From Semisulcospira habei (lineage: Eukaryota > Mollusca > Gastropoda > Semisulcospiridae), in assembly GCA_036245525.1 (NCBI GenBank), contig BTPG01000001.1, positions 222,778,889 through 222,842,888 on the forward strand: a DNA stretch of 64,000 nt. Direction: 5' to 3'. A program made the translations under genes and the position numbers. Below, piece by piece: positions 31,590 through 42,319 of this stretch; the stretch's first letter is position 1; each line of letters begins with the position of its first letter. The notes beneath the pieces were generated by a model. It saw only the letters and a program-made list of their open reading frames with translations, was not told the DNA's origin and ran no database searches.

Positions 31590-32783
31590 TGTTACACTAC
31601 CGCAGCCACACGCAAGGTGTTGTAGATGGAAGACGCAGCCAGACAAGAGTGTTTCCAGAAGAGTCTTTTATTTCTTGGTCATCGTGGGTCTAATAGGTTG
31701 GGCACAACCAACCTACTAGCATGGCATACTCAAATGGCGAAAATACCCGAGCTCGGTCTCTCGCTTCTCAGCTCCTTCTATCTATCTCTCTCTCTTCGTT
31801 GTGTGCTCTCTATCTATCTCGTTCTCTTCATTGTGCGAGCTCTCTCTCTATCTCGTTCCCTTCGTTGTGACCTCTCTCTCTCTCTATCTCGTTCCCTTCG
31901 TTGTGAGCTCCCTCCCGTGCTGGTCTTTGCCCCCACTATATTTACCCGTTCTGGCCGAGGGCATCGCCTCTTTGTCTCAACCAGTCAAAGGGGCTATTAC
32001 TGTCACCCATATTATTCCACATCTATCATGGTGGCCAGCGTCCCCTGACCCTATCTGTCAAAGGAGCTATTACTGTCGCCCATAATCTATCCCCCATCTG
32101 CTCTGGTGGATAGCGCCCTCTGATCCTAGCTGACCAGGGACCCATTACTGTCTCTCATAATTATTCCACATCTATTATGGTGGTCAGCGTCCTCTGATCC
32201 TAGCTATCAAAGGACCCCATTACTGTCTCTCATAATTATTTCACATCTGTTATGGTGGTCAGCGTCCTCTGATCTTAGCTATCAAAGGAACCCATTTCTG
32301 TCTCTCCTAATTATTCCACATCTATTATGGTGGCCAGCGTCCTCTGATCTTAGCTGACCAGGGACCCATTACTGTCTCTCCTAATTATCCCACATCTATT
32401 ATGGTGGTCAGCGTCCTCTGATCCTAGCTATCAAAGGAACCCATTACTGTCTCTCATAATTATTCCACATCTATTATGGTGGCCAGCGTCCTCTGATCTT
32501 AGCTGACCAGTAACCTATTACTGACTCTCATAATTATTCCTTGTCAGCAGGAGTCTGTGTTCCTCACTACTAACGAGGGCTCATTATTTATTCATTAGGC
32601 CCAGCTTAGTAGGGCCGGCCACTTGTCAACTCCACGTGAGCCCGTGGTAGCCAAAGTGGACCGTGTCATAACCCTCTCCGTGCTCTGCCCGTGGTACTAA
32701 TTATATTCTCGTTATTTTCATATCAAGGGAAATTATAACATTACCCGACCGTGATATTGGTCGTATACACTTATAGTGTAACA
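31590..32783 (-). repeat. Central LTR shared by both units
   Basis: 1194 bp. It serves as the 5' LTR of unit 1 and the 3' LTR of unit 2. It differs from the right LTR by only a few substitutions that I could spot (for example near 31747). Confidence 0.93.
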
Positions 32784-33061
32784 ATTCCTCCCAAACCTAC
32801 CCGAAAAAAAAAGGAATCTTAATTCACAAGATTCGTTTTTTTTTTCATTACACAATATTCAGACCACAAAATCATTTCAAACAATTAAACATGTTATCCA
32901 CAAAATACATCATTTTCGGAATGACAGCTTATTTAAATCGGTCACTCCTTATTAAAAATTATTATTGTCCGGCGTAATCACGCCAATAAATGTTCACATC
33001 AAAATCGTCGACTCAGTTATGTCTTTGCACATGTGTTCGTTATTCTTCACGATCCTTCCTG

Positions 33062-33446
33062 ACCCCACCCGGGTCTGCCCTGGGGGACTTGGGTGGGGTT
33101 AGGTATTTTTTAGTTCCCAGGGTCACCCTGGTCAGCCCCACAGAGTGGGTTTTTCTCTCTATTCTGGGGCATGCGTTTCTGTCTACCCTTTGTCCATTCA
33201 CCTGTATTTGCCTTTTTAAAACTCTCCCTACTGTCTGCACTGCCTGTAGCTCTTGATATTGGATGTGTGTTGCTAAATGGTCTTAGCTTTATTTATGCCC
33301 CATGTTGTAGGTTTATTTAATGTATTTGACCGGCTGGCGACATACATTCAATTTTCTGTTTAGTTTTTTTTCACAAGCAGTGCAGGCACGTCCTGAGAAA
33401 GCCTTGTTGCTGTCGGGACGTTAAGCAATGTACAATCAATCAATCA
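33062..33446 (+). mobile_element. SINE copy 3 (near env, unit 2)
   Basis: 385 bp with the same ACGATCCTTCCTG duplication (33049-33061 and 33447-33459) and insertion site as copy 1. Confidence 0.92.
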
Positions 33447-34101
33447 ACGATCCTTCCTGGATCGCAACAGCGTTGATCCTTGGTTACCCCAACGACGGGT
33501 AAAACTTGACAACGTTCGAGGCGGGGAGTAACTGCACTCCTCCCTCCATCATCGGCGTAGAGTCCTTCGCTCTTGCGACGTCATTCACGTCTGCTGATTT
33601 CACAGCCGCCGAAATCAACGTAGGCACAGTGACCTCACGTTCACCCTTCCTGAGTCGTGATAGCATGGAGCCAAACCATGCGCTAGTTTTCTTTTTATAT
33701 CGTTTACACCCTACCCCAATTATGATCACTACAACTGTCCCTACGATAGAACCAATGATGATCTGTTTCCATATCACCCATTCTTGTTTTGGCTTAACGA
33801 ATTGCATGCTCTGAAGTCGAGCAATTAGATGATCCATTGGCATTTCCTTAATTTCATCTAACTCTTTGGACAAAGAGATAGGATCGTAGTCTGGTAAAGC
33901 GCTATGAAATGGTTTCCATAACGTTACATTGGAAAATGCATAGTTTTCCATCCATCCTATCAATTTGTCTTCCACCTGATACTGGCTCTCTTGTTGGTAG
34001 TAAGGGGTTAACATCAATCTATCACTAATAGCCGTACATGATTCATTGAGGCGGATTAGCGATAATGGTGGGTTGATTTGTTGGTACGTGACCCCTTTAC
34101 C

Positions 34102-36022
34102 TTTTTGTGATGAGAGGAGAGCCTGGAAGAAAAAGAGAGGCCAAGACCTCACATCAGCAAACAAGTACAGACTTGTCAACAAGAAGATCAGGAAGAGGAT
34201 GAAAGAAGCCAAAGAAGATTGGATTGAAGACCAGTGTTGTAGCGTGGAAGAGGGCATGGCAAACGGCAACAGCAAGAAGGCTTATGAAACGCTAAGGACC
34301 CTCACCAAGACTCAACAGCGAACAGCCACAGTCATCGAAGACAGCAGCGGCCAACTCCTTACGGAAAACACTGCTGTACTAAACAGATGGACTGAGTACT
34401 GCCGAGACTTGTATAACTACAAGGCTGAGCCAGACACCAGCATCCTCCAAAACAACCAGGCTGGGGCCAGGAAGGCTGAAGACCTGCCAGTGTTAGCTGA
34501 AGAGGTGGAAGCAGCCGTACTCAGCCTGAAGGGAGGTAAGTCTCCAGGTGTAGACAACATACCTGCTGAACTGTTGAAACATGGAGGAGAAGTAACAACG
34601 AAGGTCCTCACTACACTCTGTCAAAAGATCTGGGAGCAAAAGAAATGGCCAGTAGAATGGACACAGTCTCTAGTGATCCCGCTCCCCAAGAAAGGAAACA
34701 TGAAACAGTGCCAGAACTACAGAACTATCAGTCTGATAAGTCACCCTAGCAAAGTAATGCTTAGAATCATTCTCAACCGCCTCAAAACTTTCGCCGAGGA
34801 ACTGCTGGCAGAAGAACAGGCTGGCTTCAGAGTTGGAAGAAGCACTGTAGAGCAGATTTTCAACTGCCGCGTCCTGATCGAGAAACATCTGCAGCATCAG
34901 CGCGAACTCTACCACAACTTCATTGATTTCAGGAAAGCATTTGATCGCGTCTGGCACGACGGACTCTGGCAAGTCATGAGATCGTTCAACATAGAGGAGG
35001 GACTGATCCAAATGATAGAAGCGCTTTACAAGAACGCCTGCAGCGCGGTTCTACTTAACAATCAGTCAGGCGAGTTCTTCAGGACGACGATCGGTGTCCG
35101 TCAAGGATGCCTGCTCTCTCCTGTCCTTTTCAACATATTCCTGGAGAAGATCATGCAGGAAACCCTCCACGACCACCATACTTCAATCTCTATTGGTGGC
35201 AGATCCCTGTGCAATCTTCGATTCGCAGACGATATTGACCTCATGGCAGGCAGCAATAGTGAGCTCCAAAACCTGACAGACAAACTTTCAAGTAGCGCAG
35301 GGTCTTATGGCATGGAGATCAGTACGGATAAAAGCAAAGTGATGATCAACACCACAAGCGACAGCAGCAGCAACATTCACATGAACGGCCAGAAGCTAGA
35401 AGAGGTCAATAGCTTCAAGTACTTGGGAGCCACCCTGTCCAAAGACGGTAGTTGCGTAGCAGAGATCCGTATCAGGATAGGTACAGCAACATCCGCAATT
35501 GCCAGGCTGGACAGGATATGGCGAAGTAACTCCATCAGCTTCACCATCAAGTACAGGCTTTACAAGTCCCTCGTAGTGTCTATTCTACTCTACGGCTGTG
35601 AGACTTGGACACTGCTTGCAGACTCAGAAAAGAAAATCCAGGCCTTTGAGAACAAGTGCCTGAGGAAGTTGCTCCGCATCTCGTACCGCGAGCACAAAAC
35701 CAACGAATATGTACGGAGCATCGTCACCTCCCTGGTGGGCCCACATGAACCTCTTCTGGCAACCGTGAAACGGCGCAAGCTTGCTTGGTTTGGCCACGTG
35801 ACCCGACACAACACCTTGTCCAAGACTATCCTCCAAGGCACTCTCGAAGGAAGTCGTCGGCGAGGTCGTCAGAGAAAGAGTTGGGTCGCAAACATAAAAG
35901 AATGGACCGAACTCGAGATGCCAGACTTGCTTGCCACCGCCCAAAATAGAACTCAGTGGAGAGCACTGTCTGTTGCTGCTGCCTTTCAGTCCCCCCAACG
36001 CCCAGTTCGGGCAAGGGACTGA
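34102..36022 (+). CDS. Reverse transcriptase ORF of the LINE in env
   Basis: The frame is open from the insertion edge to a TGA at 36020-36022, about 640 codons. The 18 or so residues before it, reached from an ATG at 34046, are antisense env sequence. RT motifs: IPLPKKGNMKQCQNYRTISL, EEQAGFRVGRSTVEQIF, FIDFRKAFDRVWHDGL, GVRQGCLLSPVLFN and catalytic FADD at 35222-35233. The C-terminus has YGCETWTL, a KLAWFGHVTRH segment and RRRGRQRKSW. No frameshift or stop is seen, so this insertion is recent, though the missing 5' half makes it non-autonomous. Confidence 0.88.
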
Positions 36023-36040
36023 TGATGATGATGATGATGA
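34102..36040 (+). mobile_element. 5'-truncated LINE inserted in env of unit 2
   Basis: Flanked by TGACCCCTTTACC (34089-34101 and 36041-36053) and ending in a GAT/TGA trinucleotide tail. It encodes RT and the C-terminus but no endonuclease. The 3' trinucleotide tail and RT style suggest an RTE-like clade, different from RTE copies 1 and 2. Confidence 0.9.
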
Positions 36041-36652
36041 TGACCCCTTTACCGTGACAACTAATACTCATCTTTAGTGGACTATGATTACTAATGACCC
36101 ATAGCCCATCCATTATATACTGTGCCATAGGTAACACTGTACCCAACTTGACCTTTGTTTGGCAGTGTGTTGCAATTACGTCTGAATTGTTTAAAAACAG
36201 CGCCGTAACACAAAACTGATTAATGTTCATAGGATATATTGCACTTCGAATCGCACAGAATCCTATCAAGGGTTTGGAACAAGCTTCAAGTTCAGCTTCC
36301 GTAAGGAGCGCGAACCGCGTACGTTGCGCGTCTACTGCTAGTGTTGTGGATTCTAAGTCATACTGAGCCGTCATTGATTCTGGCGCAGGCCGACCTGAAT
36401 CTCCAGTTACTAGTGGTAACTTCATCAAGTTTTTGAAATACGACCTTGTGATTAATATTTAAACCCTGCGCTAGCCCCAATACTATCAGACTAAAAAAAA
36501 AAAAAGAAAAAAAAAATTCATCTTGTTGTTGTCTGCAACATACGAGATATCACCAGAGACTTATACCACTGTCTCTGACAAAACTCAAATCATGCTTCAT
36601 GATTTACACATTACAATAGTCCTCTCCCAGATACCGTCTGAGAGTCGCATTT

Positions 36653-37918
36653 CTAATTTGAAGCCTTCTTTGGCAGAAGAGTCAGTATCGCTTCAAGAAT
36701 TTCCCTAACCCCATCAGTCTGTAAACTAGGCTGAATCGAACGAGTGTCGTCGATCTCCCCATCATCAGAACTGTCTGATGTGCCCTTGCTACAACTAACG
36801 TTTACTGCTGAGAGAGATCTTTTCTCTCTTGTCTTTAGGCGCTTTCTTAACTCCATTAATGGAACGTCCTCCTCGGATGAAGAATTCTCACGCTCTTTTC
36901 GCACCCCCCTAGTCAGTCTGTCTCGTGCGTTCTCTTGCCCTACTGCATCGTCACTGTCGCTATCGGATGATTCTGGAGCTACAACCTGTGTGGCTTTACG
37001 TAATGTTCTCCCCCTGGCTTTTGGAATAGGCCACTCGCTAATTTTGGCTATCCGCAAGTGTTCAGCATGTGAACTGACCTCAGTGCCATCTAGTTGATGT
37101 CGTACCCTGAATGTGACAGGCGACAATTGTTCCACCACGCTATAGTGCGACCTCCACTTACTGTCTAACTTATTGTGTCTACGGTGATTACGAAGGTACA
37201 CTGGGTCACCGACCTTAATCTCGACAGGCTGTACACCTCTATTAGCATACTTAGCCCCCTTCTTCTGTGCTTTCTTAATTCGCCGATACACTTGGGTGAA
37301 GGCCTTGTGTTGCTGCTCAAGCGCTATCTTGTGAAAATCTTCACCAGCGTATTTTCTTCGGGGTCTAAGGATGTTATCTAACGGTAGCACTGGATCGCGA
37401 CCGTACAGTAAAAAGAAAGGAGATTCCTGCGTAGTTTCCGAAACACAAACCCTATAAGCTGCTAGTACCTGGTTAATATGCACGTCCCATGTCGAAAAAT
37501 CCTCTTGTATCTTTTTGGACAGAATGTCGTTAAAAGTTCTATGGAAACGTTCGACCTTAGCATTGGACTGTGGATGATAAAGACTGGTCGTGACATGATC
37601 TATGTTCAGTTCTGCCAGCGTTTCTGCCATAACCCTATTCACATTCTCAGATCCATTGTCTGATACTATCTGCAATGGACAGCCATGTCTGGGTAGAATT
37701 TCTTCTACGAGCAGCTGTACCACTGACTGCGGCGTTTTATCTGGTACAGGGAACGCCTCTACCCAACCTGTCAGATGACAGATGAATGCTATGACATAGC
37801 GATTCCCGCTAAGGGAGCGGTCAAACGGACCTGCCAAGTCCAATGACAACTTAGCGAATGGGTATGGAGGAATGTCCATTTCCTGTACGGGGGCCCTTTT
37901 CTTTTGTAACGCCCCCAC
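36653..37918 (-). CDS. pol: Pol, second part: integrase core (unit 2)
   Basis: 421 codons with the same D, D, E residues and acidic tail as unit 1. One synonymous difference is visible (C to T at about 37292 on the plus strand). It is cut off from the zinc finger by the SINE. Confidence 0.9.
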   Translation of the reverse strand: MGALQKKRAPVQEMDIPPYPFAKLSLDLAGPFDRSLSGNRYVIAFICHLTGWVEAFPVPDKTPQSVVQLLVEEILPRHGCPLQIVSDNGSENVNRVMAETLAELNIDHVTTSLYHPQSNAKVERFHRTFNDILSKKIQEDFSTWDVHINQVLAAYRVCVSETTQESPFFLLYGRDPVLPLDNILRPRRKYAGEDFHKIALEQQHKAFTQVYRRIKKAQKKGAKYANRGVQPVEIKVGDPVYLRNHRRHNKLDSKWRSHYSVVEQLSPVTFRVRHQLDGTEVSSHAEHLRIAKISEWPIPKARGRTLRKATQVVAPESSDSDSDDAVGQENARDRLTRGVRKERENSSSEEDVPLMELRKRLKTREKRSLSAVNVSCSKGTSDSSDDGEIDDTRSIQPSLQTDGVREILEAILTLLPKKASN

Positions 37919-38301
37919 CCGGGTCTGCCCTGGGGGACTTGGGTGGGGTTAGGTATTTTTTAGTTCCCAGGGTCACCCTGGTCAGCCCCACAGGGTGGGT
38001 TTTTCTCTCTATTCTGGGGCATGTGTTTCTGTCTACCCTTTGTCCATTCACCTGTATTTGCCTTTTTAAAACTCTCCCTACTGTCTGCACTGCCTGTAGC
38101 TCTTGATATTGGATGTGTGTTGCTAAATGGTCTTAGCTTTATTTAGGCCCCATGTGTTAGGTTTATTTAATGTATTTGACCGGCTGGCGACATACATTCA
38201 CTGTTCTGTTTAGTTTTTTTTTCACAAGCAGTGCAGGCACGTCCTGAGAAAGCCTTGTTGCTGTCGGGACGTTAAGCAATGTACAATCAATCAATCAATC
38301 A
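37911..38301 (+). mobile_element. SINE copy 4 (inside pol, unit 2)
   Basis: 391 bp with the same duplication and site as copy 2 (37897-37910 and 38302-38315). Confidence 0.92.
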
Positions 38302-41053
38302 TTTTCTTTTGTAACACTCTAGACTGACAGATGACACACCCACTAACATATTCATACAGTTGTTTGTACATGTTAGGCCAGTAATACTTTCTACTGACTG
38401 TGTCATGCGTCTTGTCTATTCCTAAGTGACCATTTTCGTCATGGTACTGTCTGACTACGTACTCTACCAAGTGAGACGGAACATACAATCTGGCTACTGG
38501 TTCATCATCAGGATGAGACAAGAAATATAGAACATCCTCTATCAGCATGTATCTCCTATTGACTGTCATGGTTCCTTGTCCACTAATCAATAAGTCCTTT
38601 AAGCGCACTATTTCAGAATCCTTCTCCTGTTCCTCAATAATATTAAACCCTGGAAGATCAACTTTTTCCAGCTTCTCGTCACACCCTGCCCTTATTGTAC
38701 AACTAGCAAACTGCTTGGGTGTGAATTGGTTGGAGTTTATGACTCCTATGACAAAAGCATTGTCATTGACCTCTCTGGTTAACTCTTCTTCTTCCTCATG
38801 CTCTGGCATGTGAGTACCACTCGGCATTCTGGATAGTAAGTCTGCCAAAACATTTTGAGGACCTGGGATATATTCAATAGTACAGTTATATCCTGAAATG
38901 CCTAGGGCCGACATCTGCACCTTCTTATTTTGCATTGGTGAATTAAGCAAATACTTAAGAGGCATGTGATCCGTGCGGATTACAAACTCCGCATTATGCA
39001 AGTAGTGATTTAGCTTTTGAAGCGCATAATGGATCGCAAAAGCCTCTTTCTCTATTGTCGACCATTTCCTCTGACTGGTACTAAGTTTATGGGATAGAAA
39101 GTAAATAGGTCTTTCTACCTTTGAGCCTGGGGAAATGTCTGAATCCTCATCGCATTTTTGCGCGAGACATGCCCCCACACATGTGTCGCTGGCATCCGTG
39201 TAAAGGATGTACGGACGCCGTGTATCTGGATAGGCTAACACTGGTGCTACGGCTAACGTCTCCTTCATCAAATCAAACGCTTTCTGGCATTCCTCTGTCC
39301 AACTGAATCTCGCATACTTTCGTGTTAGTGCTATGATTGGTTCAGCCATCTGGGAGAAATTAGGAATCATTTTCCTGTAAAACCCAATCATACCAATGAA
39401 CGAACGGCACTCTCTGACACAGGTCAGAGCCGCCATAGCCCTAATGACTTTTACCTTTTCCTCATCCGGTTTTATCCCCTGGTTACTAATGACAAACCCT
39501 AAGTATTTGGTTTCTTCCTCAAAGAACTGACACTTCTTGAGTTTCAGCTTCAGGTCATGCTGTCTCAATCGATCAAAGACTGTCTGAAGGTGACACAGAT
39601 GGTCTTCTATTGTTTCTGAGAAGATCAAAATGTCATCGAGATAGGCACAGGTAAAGCTTTCTAAACCGGCTAGCACGATATTCATAAGCATCATGAACAA
39701 TCCCGGTGCTCCCACCAAACCAAAAGGCATTTTCGTGAATTCGAATAATCCCTTGTGGCATGCAAATGCTACTCTATCCCTACTCTCCTGATCCGCCATC
39801 TTGACCTGCCAGTATCCCGACTTAAGGTCCAGACTGGTAAAATACTTGGCCTTTCCAAGCAGTGACAAGATGTCATCTATCAGCGGTAGTGGGTATGATG
39901 TTTTCTTTGTAACCTCATTCAGTTTTCTAAAGTCAACACATAAACGTTTCGACCCATCCTTCTTGGATACAATCACTAAACTAAAAGACCATGGGGACTG
40001 AGAACGTCTTATCACACCTGCCTGTAACATCTCCTCTAGAGCCTTGTCAACAATCTCTCTATCTTGAAGCGGGATTCTATACGGTTTTATCCTAATGGGA
40101 GGATGATCGCCGGTATCTAGTTTCATCGTGACAGTGTCAGTAGCCCCTAAATCAAGGTCGCTATTCGCGAACAAGTCTTGATTGTTCGTAATGAGCTCTG
40201 ACACTACACCTTTCATATTCTCCGGCGCAGTGACTTCCGTCAAGTCGACTGCCGATACCTGCCGATCAACCGACCCTATCTGTACTTCATGTACTTCCTG
40301 AACTGCTGTTACCTTCCCGACAACACAACCCCTTCTAACTCTATACGTCTTGTTTGTGTTGTTTACTATCAGTATGGGATACGTCTGGTGATTATTTTTC
40401 CTGACTACCGTGCTTGTCACTAACAGTCCCGGTTCTTGTGCTATAAATCCCTTGTCTGTTTCCGAAATCTCTAAGAGTGTCTCTCTTGCAAAATACGGAG
40501 CATTCTTCATCCGTACCTGGAGTACTTCTGCCGTCTGAGGTTTTATCACTTTCGTCTTAGTCACTCTGACCAAAGACGAAATGTGGATGTCCTGTTCATA
40601 GGGCACATAAACACTTCCGACTCTGAGTTTCTTCAAGTCAAAATAAATCCTCACCCCGTTTTTGTCTAACCAGTCATTTCCCAAAATAAAGTTCCTGTTG
40701 AGCCCTGATACCACGTAGAACTTATGTTTAAACTTTTGCCCCGCTACCGTAAATTCTAATTCTGAACTCCCCAATACGTGTAAAGCTTCTCCACTAACTG
40801 ACTGTAACGACACATCTCCCTTTCCTAACTTTGGCTTATGACTGAGTTTATCGTAAGCCCCCTTGCTAATCAAAGACACCTCTGCTCCCGTATCGATCAA
40901 GCTATGAAATCGTTGCTTCCCAATTTTGAACACTATACACTTAGGGCTACCCGCTACATTAATGCTAAACAACTGACTCTTTCTACTTTTCCGGTCCTGC
41001 GTAACGGCTTCGTGTGCCGCAGAACCTTCTAGTTTTCCTGCCTCGGCGGACAC
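38291..41053 (-). CDS. pol: Pol, first part (unit 2)
   Basis: 920 codons, apparently identical to unit 1: protease DTGA, RT YLDD (39632-39643), RNase H and integrase finger. It is terminated by the SINE at 37911-38301, flanked by the same TTTTCTTTTGTAAC duplication as in unit 1. The shared break shows the two units descend from one already-damaged copy. Confidence 0.92.
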   Translation of the reverse strand: MSAEAGKLEGSAAHEAVTQDRKSRKSQLFSINVAGSPKCIVFKIGKQRFHSLIDTGAEVSLISKGAYDKLSHKPKLGKGDVSLQSVSGEALHVLGSSELEFTVAGQKFKHKFYVVSGLNRNFILGNDWLDKNGVRIYFDLKKLRVGSVYVPYEQDIHISSLVRVTKTKVIKPQTAEVLQVRMKNAPYFARETLLEISETDKGFIAQEPGLLVTSTVVRKNNHQTYPILIVNNTNKTYRVRRGCVVGKVTAVQEVHEVQIGSVDRQVSAVDLTEVTAPENMKGVVSELITNNQDLFANSDLDLGATDTVTMKLDTGDHPPIRIKPYRIPLQDREIVDKALEEMLQAGVIRRSQSPWSFSLVIVSKKDGSKRLCVDFRKLNEVTKKTSYPLPLIDDILSLLGKAKYFTSLDLKSGYWQVKMADQESRDRVAFACHKGLFEFTKMPFGLVGAPGLFMMLMNIVLAGLESFTCAYLDDILIFSETIEDHLCHLQTVFDRLRQHDLKLKLKKCQFFEEETKYLGFVISNQGIKPDEEKVKVIRAMAALTCVRECRSFIGMIGFYRKMIPNFSQMAEPIIALTRKYARFSWTEECQKAFDLMKETLAVAPVLAYPDTRRPYILYTDASDTCVGACLAQKCDEDSDISPGSKVERPIYFLSHKLSTSQRKWSTIEKEAFAIHYALQKLNHYLHNAEFVIRTDHMPLKYLLNSPMQNKKVQMSALGISGYNCTIEYIPGPQNVLADLLSRMPSGTHMPEHEEEEELTREVNDNAFVIGVINSNQFTPKQFASCTIRAGCDEKLEKVDLPGFNIIEEQEKDSEIVRLKDLLISGQGTMTVNRRYMLIEDVLYFLSHPDDEPVARLYVPSHLVEYVVRQYHDENGHLGIDKTHDTVSRKYYWPNMYKQLYEYVSGCVICQSRVLQKKMID

Positions 41054-41898
41054 CTTCTTTGACCTTGTGGCCGCCTGTTTCCGGCCTTTCTACATTTCCG
41101 CTGAATGTGACCTCGTTCCCCACACTTCCAGCATTGAATCGGGGGACGCATTGTTTGCTGACCAACCGCCCCTATCACTCGGCAATTTCTTGCCTGGTGC
41201 CCTACTCTCCCGCATTTAAAACAATTACGGTGACGAGCATGGTCTACTTCCATAGCCTCTTCTCCACCCCTAGCTGTCCCTCTCGGCTGACTAACTGGCC
41301 GATTGTTTATCGTGCGTAGCTCAAACCTCTGGCGGAGGTTTTCTTCTTGCATGGCCACCTGCACGGCCCTATCTAATGTACTTGAGTTATCCCGCAGGAC
41401 TTTCATCTTAAGAAAGTCGTGCGCCAATCCGTCAACAAAGAAATTTATTAGTTGCCGTTGTACCACAGCAGCGCCCATCTGACTCGGGAAGGCTTCGCCG
41501 GCCAGAGTCATTAGTCGCTCTGCGTACAGAGGCACGCTTTCCCTCGGGTTTTGTTTCACCCGCTGTAGCAACGCAAAAGCATGATTTTCATCGGCGATTT
41601 CGCCGAACCTTACGGTTAGCTGCCTTTTCAGTTCATCCCAATCCCCTGCCGCTTCCGTTTGTAAGAATCGGTGGATAAAATCACTCACCACCCCCGAGCT
41701 TGCTTGATAAGCAATGACCGGGCGCCTGTTGAGGGCTTTTATTAGCACTGCATATTTGTCAATTTCTTTTATCCACTCCCTAAATTTGGTAGGCTTTCCG
41801 TCAAACGTTCCTACCATCTGCCTTATACTCTGGGCGTTAATCGCCTGACTCATTTCCCCTACTTTTTCGCCTAAAATCCTAAACACTTCCTCTGCCAT
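41029..41898 (-). CDS. gag: Gag polyprotein, unit 2
   Basis: 289 residues, same sequence as the unit 1 Gag: capsid-like domain and two CCHC knuckles, followed by the same -1 overlap with pol. It is intact, so this unit could still supply Gag. Confidence 0.92.
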   Translation of the reverse strand: MAEEVFRILGEKVGEMSQAINAQSIRQMVGTFDGKPTKFREWIKEIDKYAVLIKALNRRPVIAYQASSGVVSDFIHRFLQTEAAGDWDELKRQLTVRFGEIADENHAFALLQRVKQNPRESVPLYAERLMTLAGEAFPSQMGAAVVQRQLINFFVDGLAHDFLKMKVLRDNSSTLDRAVQVAMQEENLRQRFELRTINNRPVSQPRGTARGGEEAMEVDHARHRNCFKCGRVGHQARNCRVIGAVGQQTMRPPIQCWKCGERGHIQRKCRKAGNRRPQGQRRCPPRQEN

Positions 41899-42319
41899 TT
41901 TTGTTTCTTTTTAAATGTAACAACAACACAACTCTAGCTAACTGGTCTGGCTCCTATATAAGACTCAACAAGGGTTAAACGAAAAAAGTCACTTACCCCG
42001 TGATCCTTTCGGCTGTTGGTCTTGAATGAGTCGCAGACGTCCCGTGGGCTCGAACTCTGTTTTTTCCTTGACGTGGGCTCGAACTCTGCTTTCCTTGAAG
42101 TGGGCTCGAACTCTGCTTTTCCTTGACGTGGGCTCGAACTCTGCTTTTCTCTTCGGGTTGTTGGCTTGACTCTTCTCTTCTCTTTCTGGTCTGCTCTTCC
42201 ACCCTTGCGTCGTTGGCTGTCGATTTGGTGCTGATAGTCTAGTTTTTCTGTTTCTTCGTTCCTCTGTTTCTTCCCGTTCCGAGATCCTGGTCACGGCACC
42301 AAATAAGAAGATATGGTAG
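41899..42319 (-). other. Unit 2 leader with four ~30-bp repeats
   Basis: Appears identical to the unit 1 leader; repeats lie at about 42040-42140. A TATATAA motif lies near 41955 on the plus strand. Confidence 0.7.
42284..42301 (-). promoter_or_regulatory. Putative tRNA primer binding site, unit 2
   Basis: On the minus strand TGGTGCCGTGACCAGGAT starts 18 nt after the LTR end. A TGG start complements the CCA end of a tRNA. The same site in unit 1 is at 31554-31571. The offset from the LTR is larger than usual, so the call is tentative. Confidence 0.5.

Larger units (their letters stand above)
33484..36428 (-). pseudogene. Env-like ORF3 of unit 2, split by a LINE
   Basis: The N-terminal piece (about 36054-36428) and C-terminal piece (33484-34101) match the unit 1 env-like ORF. 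They are separated by the LINE at 34102-36040 with duplication TGACCCCTTTACC. Open frames extending across the junctions include LINE or antisense residues and are not real extensions. The membrane segment is in the C-terminal piece, and the natural stop TAA is at 33484-33486. Confidence 0.8.
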
